Positions 6,761 to 15,800 of a stretch of 19,696 nucleotides of DNA are shown here, piece after piece (the first letter of the stretch is position 1; every line of letters begins with the position of its first letter). The notes under the pieces were generated by a model that saw only the letters and a list, made by a program, of their open reading frames with translations, was not told the origin of the DNA and searched no databases. The position numbers and the translations under genes are program-made. The DNA comes from an uncultured Methanobacteriaceae archaeon (GTDB lineage Archaea > Methanobacteriota > Methanobacteria > Methanobacteriales > Methanobacteriaceae): contig CAMYKT010000030.1 of assembly GCA_947259185.1 (NCBI GenBank), positions 1-19,696 of the forward strand, given 5' to 3'.

Positions 6761-6825
6761 TTTTAGTATATTCACTCTTTTAAGGGAATTTTTAGTATAT
6801 TCAATCTTTTAAGGGAATTTTTAGA
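6761..6825. repeat. 29-bp direct tandem repeat, two full copies plus a partial third
   Basis: The unit beginning ttttagtatattca occupies 6761-6789 and again 6790-6818, differing at one base (C at 6775, A at 6804). A 7-base third copy starts at 6819 and includes the stop codon of the minus-strand gene at 6821-7141. It looks like a recent local duplication. Each unit contains a short TTTTAAGGGAA block. Function is unknown. Confidence 0.85.
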
Positions 6826-7141
6826 TACTTCTATATTCCACTTTATAATCCTTCCAGGGATTTTTACCTTGCTTGGAGGGTTGTTTTCCTTCAAAGGTGA
6901 TTCTTACTTCTACCCCTAAAGGTACTTTATCCATTAAATTATCCAGTACAGTGGAGCCCCAGATTTTTACTTCACCTTTTTCATTTTTCAGGGTGTACAT
7001 TTTGCTCTTATACTGGCCCACATCCTCTTCCAATTCAATATAAATACCGGTAAGAAATTCTCCTGCAGCCTGAGGATCCCATATAGTGGGCTTTTCCCTA
7101 GCTTCTTCTTCATCCTTTTTAACTTCTATCCATTCACTCAT
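6821..7141 (-). CDS. Small acidic protein of possible OB fold, 106 residues
   Basis: The product is soluble and charged, with no signal peptide or membrane segment. Residues 1-20 are highly charged. From about 25 to 104 the pattern of alternating beta strands (GEFLTGIYIELEED, KSKMYTLKNEKGEVKIWGS, GVEVRITFEGKQPS, KDYKVEYR) suggests an OB-like barrel of the sort seen in single-strand DNA-binding or phage-type accessory proteins. That is a shape-based inference, since no family motif is decisive. A GAGGT site lies upstream of ATG at 7141. A short inverted repeat, ACTAAT (7153-7158) with ATTAGT (7170-7175), sits just upstream and might be an operator. The gene converges with the glutamate synthase operon. 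The T-rich DNA after it would separate the two transcripts. Confidence 0.7.
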   Translation of the reverse strand: MSEWIEVKKDEEEAREKPTIWDPQAAGEFLTGIYIELEEDVGQYKSKMYTLKNEKGEVKIWGSTVLDNLMDKVPLGVEVRITFEGKQPSKQGKNPWKDYKVEYRSI

Positions 7142-7341
7142 TATAATACCTCACTAATCATGAATACCAATTAGTATATCGAACCTGTTTTAGTATAATT
7201 TAAGTGTAATAATATATCCATATTTGCCTTTATTACCTTTATATTTTTAACATCCTGAATTTTACTCTTAAAAAACTTTTTTCATCTATTTTTAATCTTA
7301 TTAACTATAAAAAAGGCCTTTCCAATATCAAGTAAATAGAA
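7142..7341. other. A/T-rich spacer before the radical SAM remnant
   Basis: This holds the promoter side of the minus-strand 106-residue gene (TATA-like stretch about 7184-7204) and then A/T-rich DNA without a reading frame. The missing N-terminal part of the radical SAM gene that follows would have stood here, but no trace of it is recognisable. Confidence 0.4.
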
Positions 7342-7850
7342 ATGCACACCATTAACTTGGTAGGGCAGGGTATACCGGGAAATACCGATAGTAGCATTAA
7401 AAATACCATTAACTTTGTCCAGGAACTGAAAACCATCTTATGCTATTTTTTCGCTGGCCACCCCCTATCCCGGGAGCCGTTTTTACCACCAGGCCTTTGA
7501 AGAAAACCTGATAAAAGTTAAAGACTGGTCTAAATTCACCCTGATTTCCCCTATTATGGAAACTGTGGAATGTTCCCTGGATGATTTAAAGAAAATGCAA
7601 AAAAAAGTTTTTTTTAGTTTTTATTTAAGACCAATCTATTATCCTTCGCCAGGTACGGATGGATGGACCGGTTTTACTTAAAACCATTGCCGTGGCTATA
7701 AGGCAGGTAATTATAGAATCTTTTTTAATACCTGGAAATATTATTTATTACTCCCCTATCCGGGTACTAACGGTTCTTTTTAATAAGGTGCTATTAGATT
7801 TTATCCTGGCCTTCCAAATCTTTATAAAGTCCTGTAACTTATTAATATAA
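7342..7850 (+). pseudogene. Decayed C-terminal remnant of a B12-binding-type radical SAM gene
   Basis: Three adjacent segments in three different frames join into one protein-like sequence. The first, from 7342, reads GIPGNTDSSIKNTINFVQEL. The second, in frame from 7442, reads AIFSLATPYPGSRFY and then IKVKDWSKFTLISPIMETV, ending in FYLRP near 7633. The third, in frame from 7638, reads ILRQVRMDGPVLLKT and stops at 7848-7850. The phrases G-x-P-G-x-T, LATPYPG and KVKDWSKF are typical of the C-terminal third of radical SAM proteins that follow a cobalamin-binding domain. The CxxxCxxC cluster region and the B12 domain are absent, so the gene is both 5'-truncated and broken by two frameshifts, near 7435-7442 and 7634-7638. 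The exact enzyme cannot be named. The MrfA-like gene starts 30 bases after it. Confidence 0.8.
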
Positions 7851-7880
7851 ATATAAGAGTACCAGCTATCAGGATAAATC

Positions 7881-10679
7881 ATGGTCAAGAAGATTTTAAA
7901 TAAAATAGGAAGGGACATCCGTTTTCGGGACAAAATTGAACATATAGAAACCCTACCTTCCCGGGAAGGAAGTTATCAGGAGGTGGAAAACCTTCCCTGT
8001 AATATCCAGGACTATCTGGATAAAAACGGGATAAATCTCTACCAGCACCAGGCCCAGGCATTTAATCTGGTAAGAGAAAAGGAAAATGTGCTTATCACCA
8101 CCCCCACCGCTTCTGGTAAAACTCTGGCCTTTAATTTACCTATAATGGAAGAGTTATGTGATGATAAATCCACCGCACTTTACATCTATCCTGCTAAAGC
8201 ACTGGCCAATGACCAGTTAGAAGTACTAAAAGACCTGGAAAAAGACCTTGTTCTGGATTTAAAACCAGCCATATATGATGGTGACACCCCTAAAAGTGAT
8301 AGGCCCTCTATTAAGCGTAATTCACGTTTAGTACTCACCAATCCCTATGAACTGCACCTGATTTTATACTGGCACCACCAGTGGAAGCGCTTCTACCGTA
8401 ACCTTAAATTCGTGGTTATTGATGAGGCACACCAGTACCGGGGTGTATTTGGTTCCAATGTAGCCTTTTTAATCAGGAGACTGCGGAGGATTTGCAAATA
8501 TTATGGATCAGATCCGCAATTTATTCTATCTTCCGCCACCCTGGCCAACCACCAGGAGTTTTCCCAGAAACTGGTGGGAAAACCCTTCCAGGTAGTCACC
8601 CAGGACACCTCCCCCCGGGGGGAAAAACACTTCATCCTGTATAATCCTTACAAGAAGAAGTCTGACCTTTCGGTGCACCAGGAAACCCAGAACCTATTTT
8701 TATACTTTATTTTACATGAATTACAGACCCTGTGCTTCACGGTATCCCGTAAAATGGCAGAATTAATAGCTATGTGGTCTAAAAAGGAAATCGACTTACG
8801 TAAACCTAAATTAACTGAAAAAATAACTGCTTACCGGGCAGGGTACTTGGCCAGAGAGAGGAGGTTAATTGAAGAAAAATTAAGAAACCAGAAACTTATA
8901 GGGGTTACCACCACCAATGCCCTGGAGCTGGGTATAAATATCGGATCCCTGGATGCAGTGATTATATCTGGATACCCGGGAACCATGATTTCCACCTGGC
9001 AGCAGGCCGGTCGCTCTGGTAGACATAAAAACGATTCCCTGGTGGTGCTGGTGGCCTTTCAAAATGCACTGGATCAATATTTCATGAGCAATCCTCACTT
9101 TTTCTTTGATAAACCTCATGAAAACGCCATAATAGACTTACACAATCCCCATATCATCCGGGGACATTTACTGTGCGCTATCCATGAACTGCCTCTTACT
9201 AAAAAAGAATTAGAAGAATACTTTTATGGAGAACCGTCTTTTTTAGAGGAAGCAGAAAGGGATGGTTTAATTAAAAAAAATCCCCATAACTGGATGTATA
9301 TTGCCGGTGATAATCCTGCTTTTAAGCATGGTCTAGATGAAATATCCTCTGATATATTCCAGGTGATGCACTCAGGACGGTTAATGGAGAGGATGGAGAG
9401 ATCCCAGGCTTACCGGGAAGCCCATGAAGGAGCGGTACTTATTAACCAGGGTGAGACCTATACCGTGGAGAATTTTGATAATAAAAAGAAGATAATAAAT
9501 GTAGCCCGGCGCAGTGTGGACTACCACACCCAGGTCCTGAAAGAAGTGGATATAAAAGTCCTGGAAAAAATAGAAAACCGCCAGATAGGAGGATTAAAGG
9601 TACACTTCGGGGTGCTGGAAGTAAGAGAAGACTTCCATAAATACAAATTACTCAACTACCGTAAGGTACTGGGCACCTATCCTCTGGATTTACCTCCCCT
9701 GAAATTCGAAACCAGGGGTATGTGGTTCACCCTACCCTCCCATTTAAAAGAGGTACTGGAGGAGAAATTCACCGGGGATGATATATTTGCGGGAGGTTTA
9801 CATGGTACCGAACATGCCCTTATTGCCTTATTCCCCTTACATGTGATGTGTGACCGTATGGATATTGGAGGATTATCCACTCCTTATCACCCGGACACCC
9901 AGGCCCCCACTATTTTCATATACGATGCTCACAAAGGAGGGATAGGATTAGCAGAAAAAGCCATCCAGGTATTTGAAGAACTTATAAAGTCAACCCGGGA
10001 TCTTATTAGTACCTGTAAGTGTAAGGAAGGTTGTCCTTCCTGTATATATTCTCCTAAATGCGGTAATGAAAATCGGCCCCTGCACAAAGAAGCCACCAGT
10101 TATATCCTTAAAAAGATGATGCAGGAAGCAGAATCCGGTCAATTAAAAGAGGTGATTGGTGAATATCAAAAACCCGATAAGGATAAAATTATGGCTGCCA
10201 CAGCAGGAAGAGAGTCCTATATAGAATTTGATAGTGTGGATAAACTTAAGAGTAGATCCCTGGAATTAATGGAATCTGAGAAGCTGGAGGAAGCACTATC
10301 TTTAATAGATAATGCCCTGGATATGCAACCTGCGGGTTGGGAGCTATTAAAAATAAAGGGTCAGCTTCTGGACTTAAAAGGGGATAGTGCTCAGGGAGCG
10401 GAATATTTATCCCAGGCCCTGCAATTAAAACCCTCGGATTTACAGTTATCTTACCTTTTATCCATTGCCCTCTACCACAGCGGGGAGTACCTGGAGGCTA
10501 AACTCAATTTACTGGATATTATAAAAAAGGATCCTCAGTTTTACAATGCCTGGTATCTTTTAGGAGTGATATTACAATCACAGGGGGATATCCCGGGAGC
10601 TATACAGTACTTCAGCCGGGTTTTAACTTTAAACCCGGACCATGAGCAGGCTTCAGATAGTCTGCGCAAATTACTGTAA
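7881..10679 (+). CDS. mrfA: MrfA/YprA-type DEAH helicase with C-terminal TPR repeats
   Basis: This 932-residue superfamily 2 helicase has an N-terminal accessory region, LYQHQAQAF (53-61), Walker A TPTASGKT (74-81), DEAH (181-184), SAT (218-220) and motif VI QQAGRSGR (374-381). A DUF1998/MZB-type zinc region follows at about 645-740, with C712, C714, C718, C721 and C727 in KCKEGCPSCIYSPKCGN. This is the architecture of Bacillus MrfA (YprA), a 3'-5' DNA helicase for repair of mitomycin adducts. That protein is about 750 residues. Here roughly 150 extra residues (about 785-932) form some four tetratricopeptide repeats, for example AWYLLGVILQSQGDIPGAIQ. The MrfB-type nuclease gene lies one kilobase downstream. 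The start ATG has a modest caggataa site. Helicase assignment is firm. The repair role is inferred from the family and the neighbour. Confidence 0.88.
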   Translation: MVKKILNKIGRDIRFRDKIEHIETLPSREGSYQEVENLPCNIQDYLDKNGINLYQHQAQAFNLVREKENVLITTPTASGKTLAFNLPIMEELCDDKSTALYIYPAKALANDQLEVLKDLEKDLVLDLKPAIYDGDTPKSDRPSIKRNSRLVLTNPYELHLILYWHHQWKRFYRNLKFVVIDEAHQYRGVFGSNVAFLIRRLRRICKYYGSDPQFILSSATLANHQEFSQKLVGKPFQVVTQDTSPRGEKHFILYNPYKKKSDLSVHQETQNLFLYFILHELQTLCFTVSRKMAELIAMWSKKEIDLRKPKLTEKITAYRAGYLARERRLIEEKLRNQKLIGVTTTNALELGINIGSLDAVIISGYPGTMISTWQQAGRSGRHKNDSLVVLVAFQNALDQYFMSNPHFFFDKPHENAIIDLHNPHIIRGHLLCAIHELPLTKKELEEYFYGEPSFLEEAERDGLIKKNPHNWMYIAGDNPAFKHGLDEISSDIFQVMHSGRLMERMERSQAYREAHEGAVLINQGETYTVENFDNKKKIINVARRSVDYHTQVLKEVDIKVLEKIENRQIGGLKVHFGVLEVREDFHKYKLLNYRKVLGTYPLDLPPLKFETRGMWFTLPSHLKEVLEEKFTGDDIFAGGLHGTEHALIALFPLHVMCDRMDIGGLSTPYHPDTQAPTIFIYDAHKGGIGLAEKAIQVFEELIKSTRDLISTCKCKEGCPSCIYSPKCGNENRPLHKEATSYILKKMMQEAESGQLKEVIGEYQKPDKDKIMAATAGRESYIEFDSVDKLKSRSLELMESEKLEEALSLIDNALDMQPAGWELLKIKGQLLDLKGDSAQGAEYLSQALQLKPSDLQLSYLLSIALYHSGEYLEAKLNLLDIIKKDPQFYNAWYLLGVILQSQGDIPGAIQYFSRVLTLNPDHEQASDSLRKLL

Positions 10680-10837
10680 TTTATAAAAATGACTTTTAAT
10701 CTTAAAATAGATCTATGATTAAAATCAAATCCTCATCAAATTGATAAGTAACTAAAAAAGCATTCCTGATCCTTAGAATATGCTATTAACTGGTAATAAA
10801 AAGTATAGACCTTTATAAAATTCTAATTATTTCCTTA

Positions 10838-10862
10838 AAAATAAAAAAAGAAAAAAAACAAT
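10838..10862 (-). terminator. T-rich terminator of the lipoprotein gene
   Basis: Just after the stop codon at 10865 the minus strand reads consecutive T-runs (the plus strand is aaaaataaaaaaagaaaaaaa). This is a typical archaeal terminator for the minus-strand lipoprotein gene, and it also lies between it and the convergent helicase gene. Confidence 0.5.
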
Positions 10863-10864
10863 TT

Positions 10865-11377
10865 TTAAGTCGTTTTGAAAGTGTTTAGAATTCTCTCGAA
10901 GGTTTCTGTAGCACTGTCCTCAGAGGTATAAACCGTAATGTATAAATCGTCATTTTTTATCCAGAAGGCTACATTAGTGTATATACCTTCAGTGGGGTTT
11001 GGCGCTGAGAGTAATTTGGCACTTACACCATCCACCATCAGATCTTTTTGGGTGGTTAAACTTAGTTCAGTTTTATAGGTTTCTATAAGGTCGTTTATCA
11101 ATTCATCTTTTTCTGTTTCTGATAAAACCCCAACATCCACTACTACAAAACCAAAGATTTCATTGTCTTTACCAACAGCTACTCCCGATTCTCCAAAAGT
11201 ATCTACCAGCACGGGATCATTACTTTGATCAGTCCAGGTCCCGGGATAAACAAAGCTTACTCCCATCCCGGAATAAGTTTTATTGGAGGACCAATCATCA
11301 CTACTATCACTGGTACAGCCAGCTACCATCACCACAAACAGTATCAACAAAATACTTAAAATCTGTATTTTCTTCAT
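10865..11377 (-). CDS. Small exported lipoprotein with a YPGTW-type domain
   Basis: A signal peptide with lipobox VAGC is followed by an Asp/Ser-rich linker, so the Cys (residue 21 from the ATG used here) would be lipidated and the protein held on the outer face of the membrane. The rest, about 135 residues, is a single domain with FVYPGTWTDQS early on and FERILNTFKTT at the end, a PsbP-like alpha/beta pattern common in small archaeal lipoproteins. Function is unknown. A longer frame begins at a TTG at 11383, but the AGGTG site at 11385-11389 is one base from that TTG and seven from the ATG at 11377, so the ATG is preferred. It lies on the opposite strand between the two Mrf-type genes and is probably unrelated to them. 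Confidence 0.85.
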   Translation of the reverse strand: MKKIQILSILLILFVVMVAGCTSDSSDDWSSNKTYSGMGVSFVYPGTWTDQSNDPVLVDTFGESGVAVGKDNEIFGFVVVDVGVLSETEKDELINDLIETYKTELSLTTQKDLMVDGVSAKLLSAPNPTEGIYTNVAFWIKNDDLYITVYTSEDSATETFERILNTFKTT

Positions 11378-11688
11378 AGACAAACACCTGCTATTTCAAT
11401 TTTTAATTAATTACAAATTTAATAGATTATAAGCTAATAAATGTTTTATTATTTTTCTTAGATAAAAACTAATAATCAGTCATCTTCCATGATAATTCAG
11501 TCTGATTCATAAATATTACTTCTTATCCTATTTTTGGGAACTTATTATTATGGGAGCCATCCAACTCTTTTTCTAAATTATTTTAATTAATTTCCAACTG
11601 CTCTCTAAAACTATTTTAAGGATTAAAAGATAATTAATAAGCAAGATAATCTAATATTGATATAAGATTTATTTAAATAAGGATTAAC
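11378..11688. other. Divergent promoter region between lipoprotein and exonuclease genes
   Basis: About 310 A/T-rich bases carry the promoters of both divergent genes. Possible TATA elements for the plus strand are near 11624-11640 (aagataattaataa) and 11665-11677, but neither is decisive. No gene or clear repeat is seen. Confidence 0.4.
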
Positions 11689-12669
11689 ATGCCACTCTAC
11701 CAGAATAATAGCCACGAAGACCATCTACAGGAATCATTAGACCCGGTGACTAATTTAAAGCACCGTCTTTTAAATGAATACCAGGATAAAACCCTGGATG
11801 AGGTTTTCTGTGGAGAAGAAATAGAAAACTCTTATGGAGCTACCTATCTCATAAAATCCCGGGATAAAATTGATTTTTGTCTAAAAAAGTGTGGTGAGAT
11901 TAAAAAATCAATGAGTGGTGATCTTAAACTCCTTCCAGGTATTGGTCCTGCTACCGAATCCCGCTTAAAAAAAGAAGGTTTCACCAACATGGAAAAATTA
12001 CAGGAACACCCAAAAATCGGTTGGAAAGCTGAAATGTTCCTTAGTAAACTGGAAGAGGAGGATAGCTCCTCTATTATGGAACTGGTAAAAAAAAAGTACC
12101 CTTCCTCCCATGAGCGGGTTCTGGAGTGCGCCGGATATAAAGACCCGGAACATTTTATTTTTATGGATATTGAAACCCTGGGATTAAACCACCAGCCAGT
12201 TATCCTCATGGGGGAGGCCACCTTGAAAAAGGATGAAATTGAGGTCCGGCAGTACCTTTGCCGTGATCTGGGTGAGGAACCCGCCGTATTATCTGGAATA
12301 ACTTCCCATTTATGTGAAGAATCTGCCTTTGTATCTTTTAATGGGGCCAGTTTTGACTTACCCTATATCAAAAACCGCTTCCAATACTTTCAAATAGAAC
12401 AGGACCTTAATCAACCTCACTTTGATTTATATCATTATTCCCGGCGTTTCTGGGGATCTACTCTACCAAACTGTAGGCTTACCACCATCGAAAGGCATTT
12501 ATTTAATATAGAACGGGTGGATGATGTACCCGGAAGTCATATACCTGGTTACTATAAAACCTATCTGGAGGAGGATAATATCGGCCCTCTGGTACCTATC
12601 ATTGAACACAACCGGATGGATATTGTTACCCTGGCCCTTATCCTATCCAGGATGCATGATGAAATTTAA
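11689..12669 (+). CDS. mrfB: MrfB/YprB-type RNase H-fold exonuclease with helix-hairpin-helix
   Basis: The 326-residue protein has a helix-hairpin-helix at about 80-105 (LLPGIGPATESRLKKEGF), a DNA-binding element. An RNase H-like 3'-5' exonuclease domain follows from about 155 to the end. Its metal ligands are visible: D160 and E162 in FMDIETLGL, D223 in SFNGASFDLPYI, and D311 in HNRMDIVTLAL. This matches Bacillus YprB/MrfB (COG3359), which works with the helicase MrfA in mitomycin-lesion repair. The Bacillus protein is about 410 residues with a C-terminal TPR region, as I recall. This one stops right after the nuclease domain. The TPR module is instead found on the upstream helicase. The start has a weak aagga site. 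Nuclease family is firm, role inferred. Confidence 0.87.
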   Translation: MPLYQNNSHEDHLQESLDPVTNLKHRLLNEYQDKTLDEVFCGEEIENSYGATYLIKSRDKIDFCLKKCGEIKKSMSGDLKLLPGIGPATESRLKKEGFTNMEKLQEHPKIGWKAEMFLSKLEEEDSSSIMELVKKKYPSSHERVLECAGYKDPEHFIFMDIETLGLNHQPVILMGEATLKKDEIEVRQYLCRDLGEEPAVLSGITSHLCEESAFVSFNGASFDLPYIKNRFQYFQIEQDLNQPHFDLYHYSRRFWGSTLPNCRLTTIERHLFNIERVDDVPGSHIPGYYKTYLEEDNIGPLVPIIEHNRMDIVTLALILSRMHDEI

Positions 12670-12834
12670 GATAAATGCATTACTCCCGGCTTATGATGCT
12701 ACATCTATTAGTTTCTATCCTCAAAATATTTATTAGATAAGTTATTTAAGTAAATATCAGAAACAAAGTACCTTGCCCGGGGCTGGTAATTAAATAAAAT
12801 TGAATAATTTTTAAAAATTAATATGAGGGAACTT

Positions 12835-15800
12835 ATGATGGGGAATAAAAACACTGCAGCTATTCAAAAAGAATTTAAAAGTCTAAGGAGGAAACTCCTG
12901 GATTTAAGTATGCGTAATCAGCTTTTAAAATTCCGCCCTCGTTCCCGTACTATTGAGGTAGTAGAAAGTGACCTCAACCATATCTATGATTTCCTGGTTT
13001 TAAAAGAAAAGAAAATGCAATTTTTGCCTCGTAAAGAAGTTAGGGAAGATGAGGAAGTTGAAGTTGAAACGGTAAAGAAGAGTTCTGATTTATGGGAACT
13101 ACCTCCCGTTGAAGTGGAAATTACAGAAGAAAACAAGTCCCGCTTTTTAGAAACTGATTTAACACCTTCTGAACTACAAAGAAGACTTTTTTATATTAAT
13201 CAAAGGGCCCGGACCATGCTTCAGGAGCAGGGATATAATATTCTCTATTTAGGTCTGGGATTTTTAGAATGGACAGAACCCCATGAACCGGATGTGCGCA
13301 AGGCCCCTCTGATATTAATCCCGGTAATCCTGGAAAGAAGAAAGGTAGGTAAATCTTTTTCCATACACTGGGATGGTAATGACATACTAACCAATATATC
13401 CCTCCAGGCCAAGTTAAAGGAAATGGACCTGGATTTACCTGAATTTAAAATGCCTCTTACACCGGAGGGTGTGGAAAAATACTTAAAAAAAGTAAAAAAA
13501 TCCACAAAATCCATGAAAGACTGGCAGGTCTTAGAAGAAATCCAGTTAGGATTTTTTTCATTTACAAAATTTGTAATGTACCGGGACCTGGACCCCGCCT
13601 CCTATAAAGAAGGGGTGGATATTACTGAAAAACCATTAATTGAGGCTTTATTCAATCCAGATCCCCATAAAAGAAAATCCAGTTTCCAGGAAAGTGAAGT
13701 GGATAGTAAACTACAGTATGAGAATCTTTACCACGTAATGGATGCTGATTCTTCCCAGATTGCTGTTATTGAAGATGTGAAATCTGGAAATAACCTGGTG
13801 GTGGAAGGCCCCCCGGGTACTGGTAAGTCCCAGACCATTGTAAATCTCATTGCCGAGCTTATGGCCCATGGGAAAACGGTCTTATTTGTCAGTGAAAAAA
13901 TGGCGGCGTTGGAAGTGGTTAAAAACAGACTGGATGGTATTGGACTGGGTAAATTCTGTCTGGAACTCCACTCCCATAAGACCCGTAAAAAAGACGTTTT
14001 ACAGGAGTTGGAATCATCTTTAAATGAATCTTCACCAGAAGAACTGGATATTGAACGACAGTTAAACCGTTTAGAAACCTTACGGCGTCAGTTAAATGAT
14101 TATAACCAGGGATTACATCAGCCTCTCTACCAGATAAGGTTATCTCCTTTTCAGTTATTTGGGATGAAGGAAAATGCTGAAAAACACTTCAAAAATCTTC
14201 CCCTGGTAAGAATACCTTCTCCAGAGACTATAACTCCTGAAGAATGGGAAGAATCAATTATTGAACTGGAAAATCTGGCTAAATTAGCCCAGTTATTACC
14301 TCCCCTTGCTGATAATACCTGGTCTGGTACAGACCCCGGTATGATTTTACCTCCCGATGCCCAGGGGATAGAATTACTTATTCAGGAAACCAGGGATCTT
14401 TTAGAATCCTTACGTAAAAAAATACGAGCACTGGAGGACTGCTATGGGATTAAACCCTCCAAGAATTTTAATGAATTTGAAAAATCCATTCAGGCCGCTG
14501 ATGTACTGGCACAGTCCCGACCGGTTGACCTGGCAGTTTTAAATTCAACAGTATGGGATGAACATGAAAATGATGCTTTCCTACTTTTGGATAAACTTAA
14601 AAAATTGCACAGCACCCGTAATATTCTGGATAAATTTCATGACTCGGCCCGGGAAAAAGACCTGGACCGGCTCCTGCAGGAGTACCTGGAACAATCTTCC
14701 AGTAAAATTAAATTCTTAAGTGGTAAATACCGTAAAATAAAAAATGAAATAGATTCCCTGTACCTTGAAACACCTCCTTCTAATGATTATGAGATAATAC
14801 AGGACTTAGAATCATTAAAAGATTACCTGAATTTGCATAAGGAACTTGTAAGCCATGACGTTAAGGCCCATAAATTCTTTGGCTCTATGTGGAATTTGGA
14901 AAATGCCTCTTTAACTGATCTTACTGCCACCGCCCACTGGATAGTACTTTTCCGAAAACTGGTCCAGGAAAAAATAATCACCGATAAAACTATTGAACTA
15001 GCAGCCCAGGGAATAGAAAAAAATAAAGTACTCTCCCATAAAAAGGAGGTTCTACAAGATGCCGACCGCTTCAATATAAGGCTGGATAAACTAAAAAATC
15101 GTCTTAACACCCACAGCCATGTCATATTTAATAAAGAACCGGAATATGTTACTTACAATCAGTGGAAATCTAAATTAAAGGACTGGCAGGAAAACTTAAG
15201 TATTTTACCTTTATGGTCCCAGTACCTGGAAAAGAAAAGGTTGTGTATGAAAACCCGGGCGGCGGCCTTCATACCCTCAGTGGAATCTGGTCAAATAAAA
15301 CTGGAAGATGTGGAAAGTGCCATGGAGGGTAATCTAGCTGATAGTTTACTGGCTATGGCCTTTAAAGAGTTATCCATCCTCTATACTTTTATTGGAGATT
15401 TGCACCAGGGGAGGATTAAGGAGTTCCAGGAACTGGACTCCCGGATTATTGAATTAAACCGTAAACGATTATTCCATAAATTGAACCAGGAAATGCCCCT
15501 GGTATTTGGAGGTGCAGCACCTAATTCCCAGGCCAGTATCTTGAGTGGAGAACTCACCCGTAAAAGAGGACACCTGCCTTTAAGAAAATTATTAAGCAAG
15601 GCTGGTGGATTAATAAAACAGATAAAACCCTGCTTTATGATGAGTCCCCTCTCCATTGCCCAGTACCTGGATCCCACCACTTCCCGGATGCAGTTTGATG
15701 TGGTTATCTTTGATGAGGCCTCCCAGGTAAAACCTGAAGACGCGTTAGGTGCTTTTTTAAGGGCTAAAACTGCGGTGGTAATGGGTGATACCAACCAGTT

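Noticed and set aside
7659..7850. Stand-alone 63-residue gene
   Set aside because: Its sequence continues the radical SAM-like protein read in the two preceding frames, so it is the last segment of a pseudogene.
11378..11383. TTG start for the lipoprotein gene
   Set aside because: The AGGTG site would be only one base from the TTG. The ATG at 11377 has normal spacing and gives a normal signal peptide.
12521..12736. Plus-strand 71-residue frame overlapping the end of the exonuclease gene
   Set aside because: It is an alternate-frame shadow of the conserved exonuclease C-terminus with no ribosome binding site or recognisable family.
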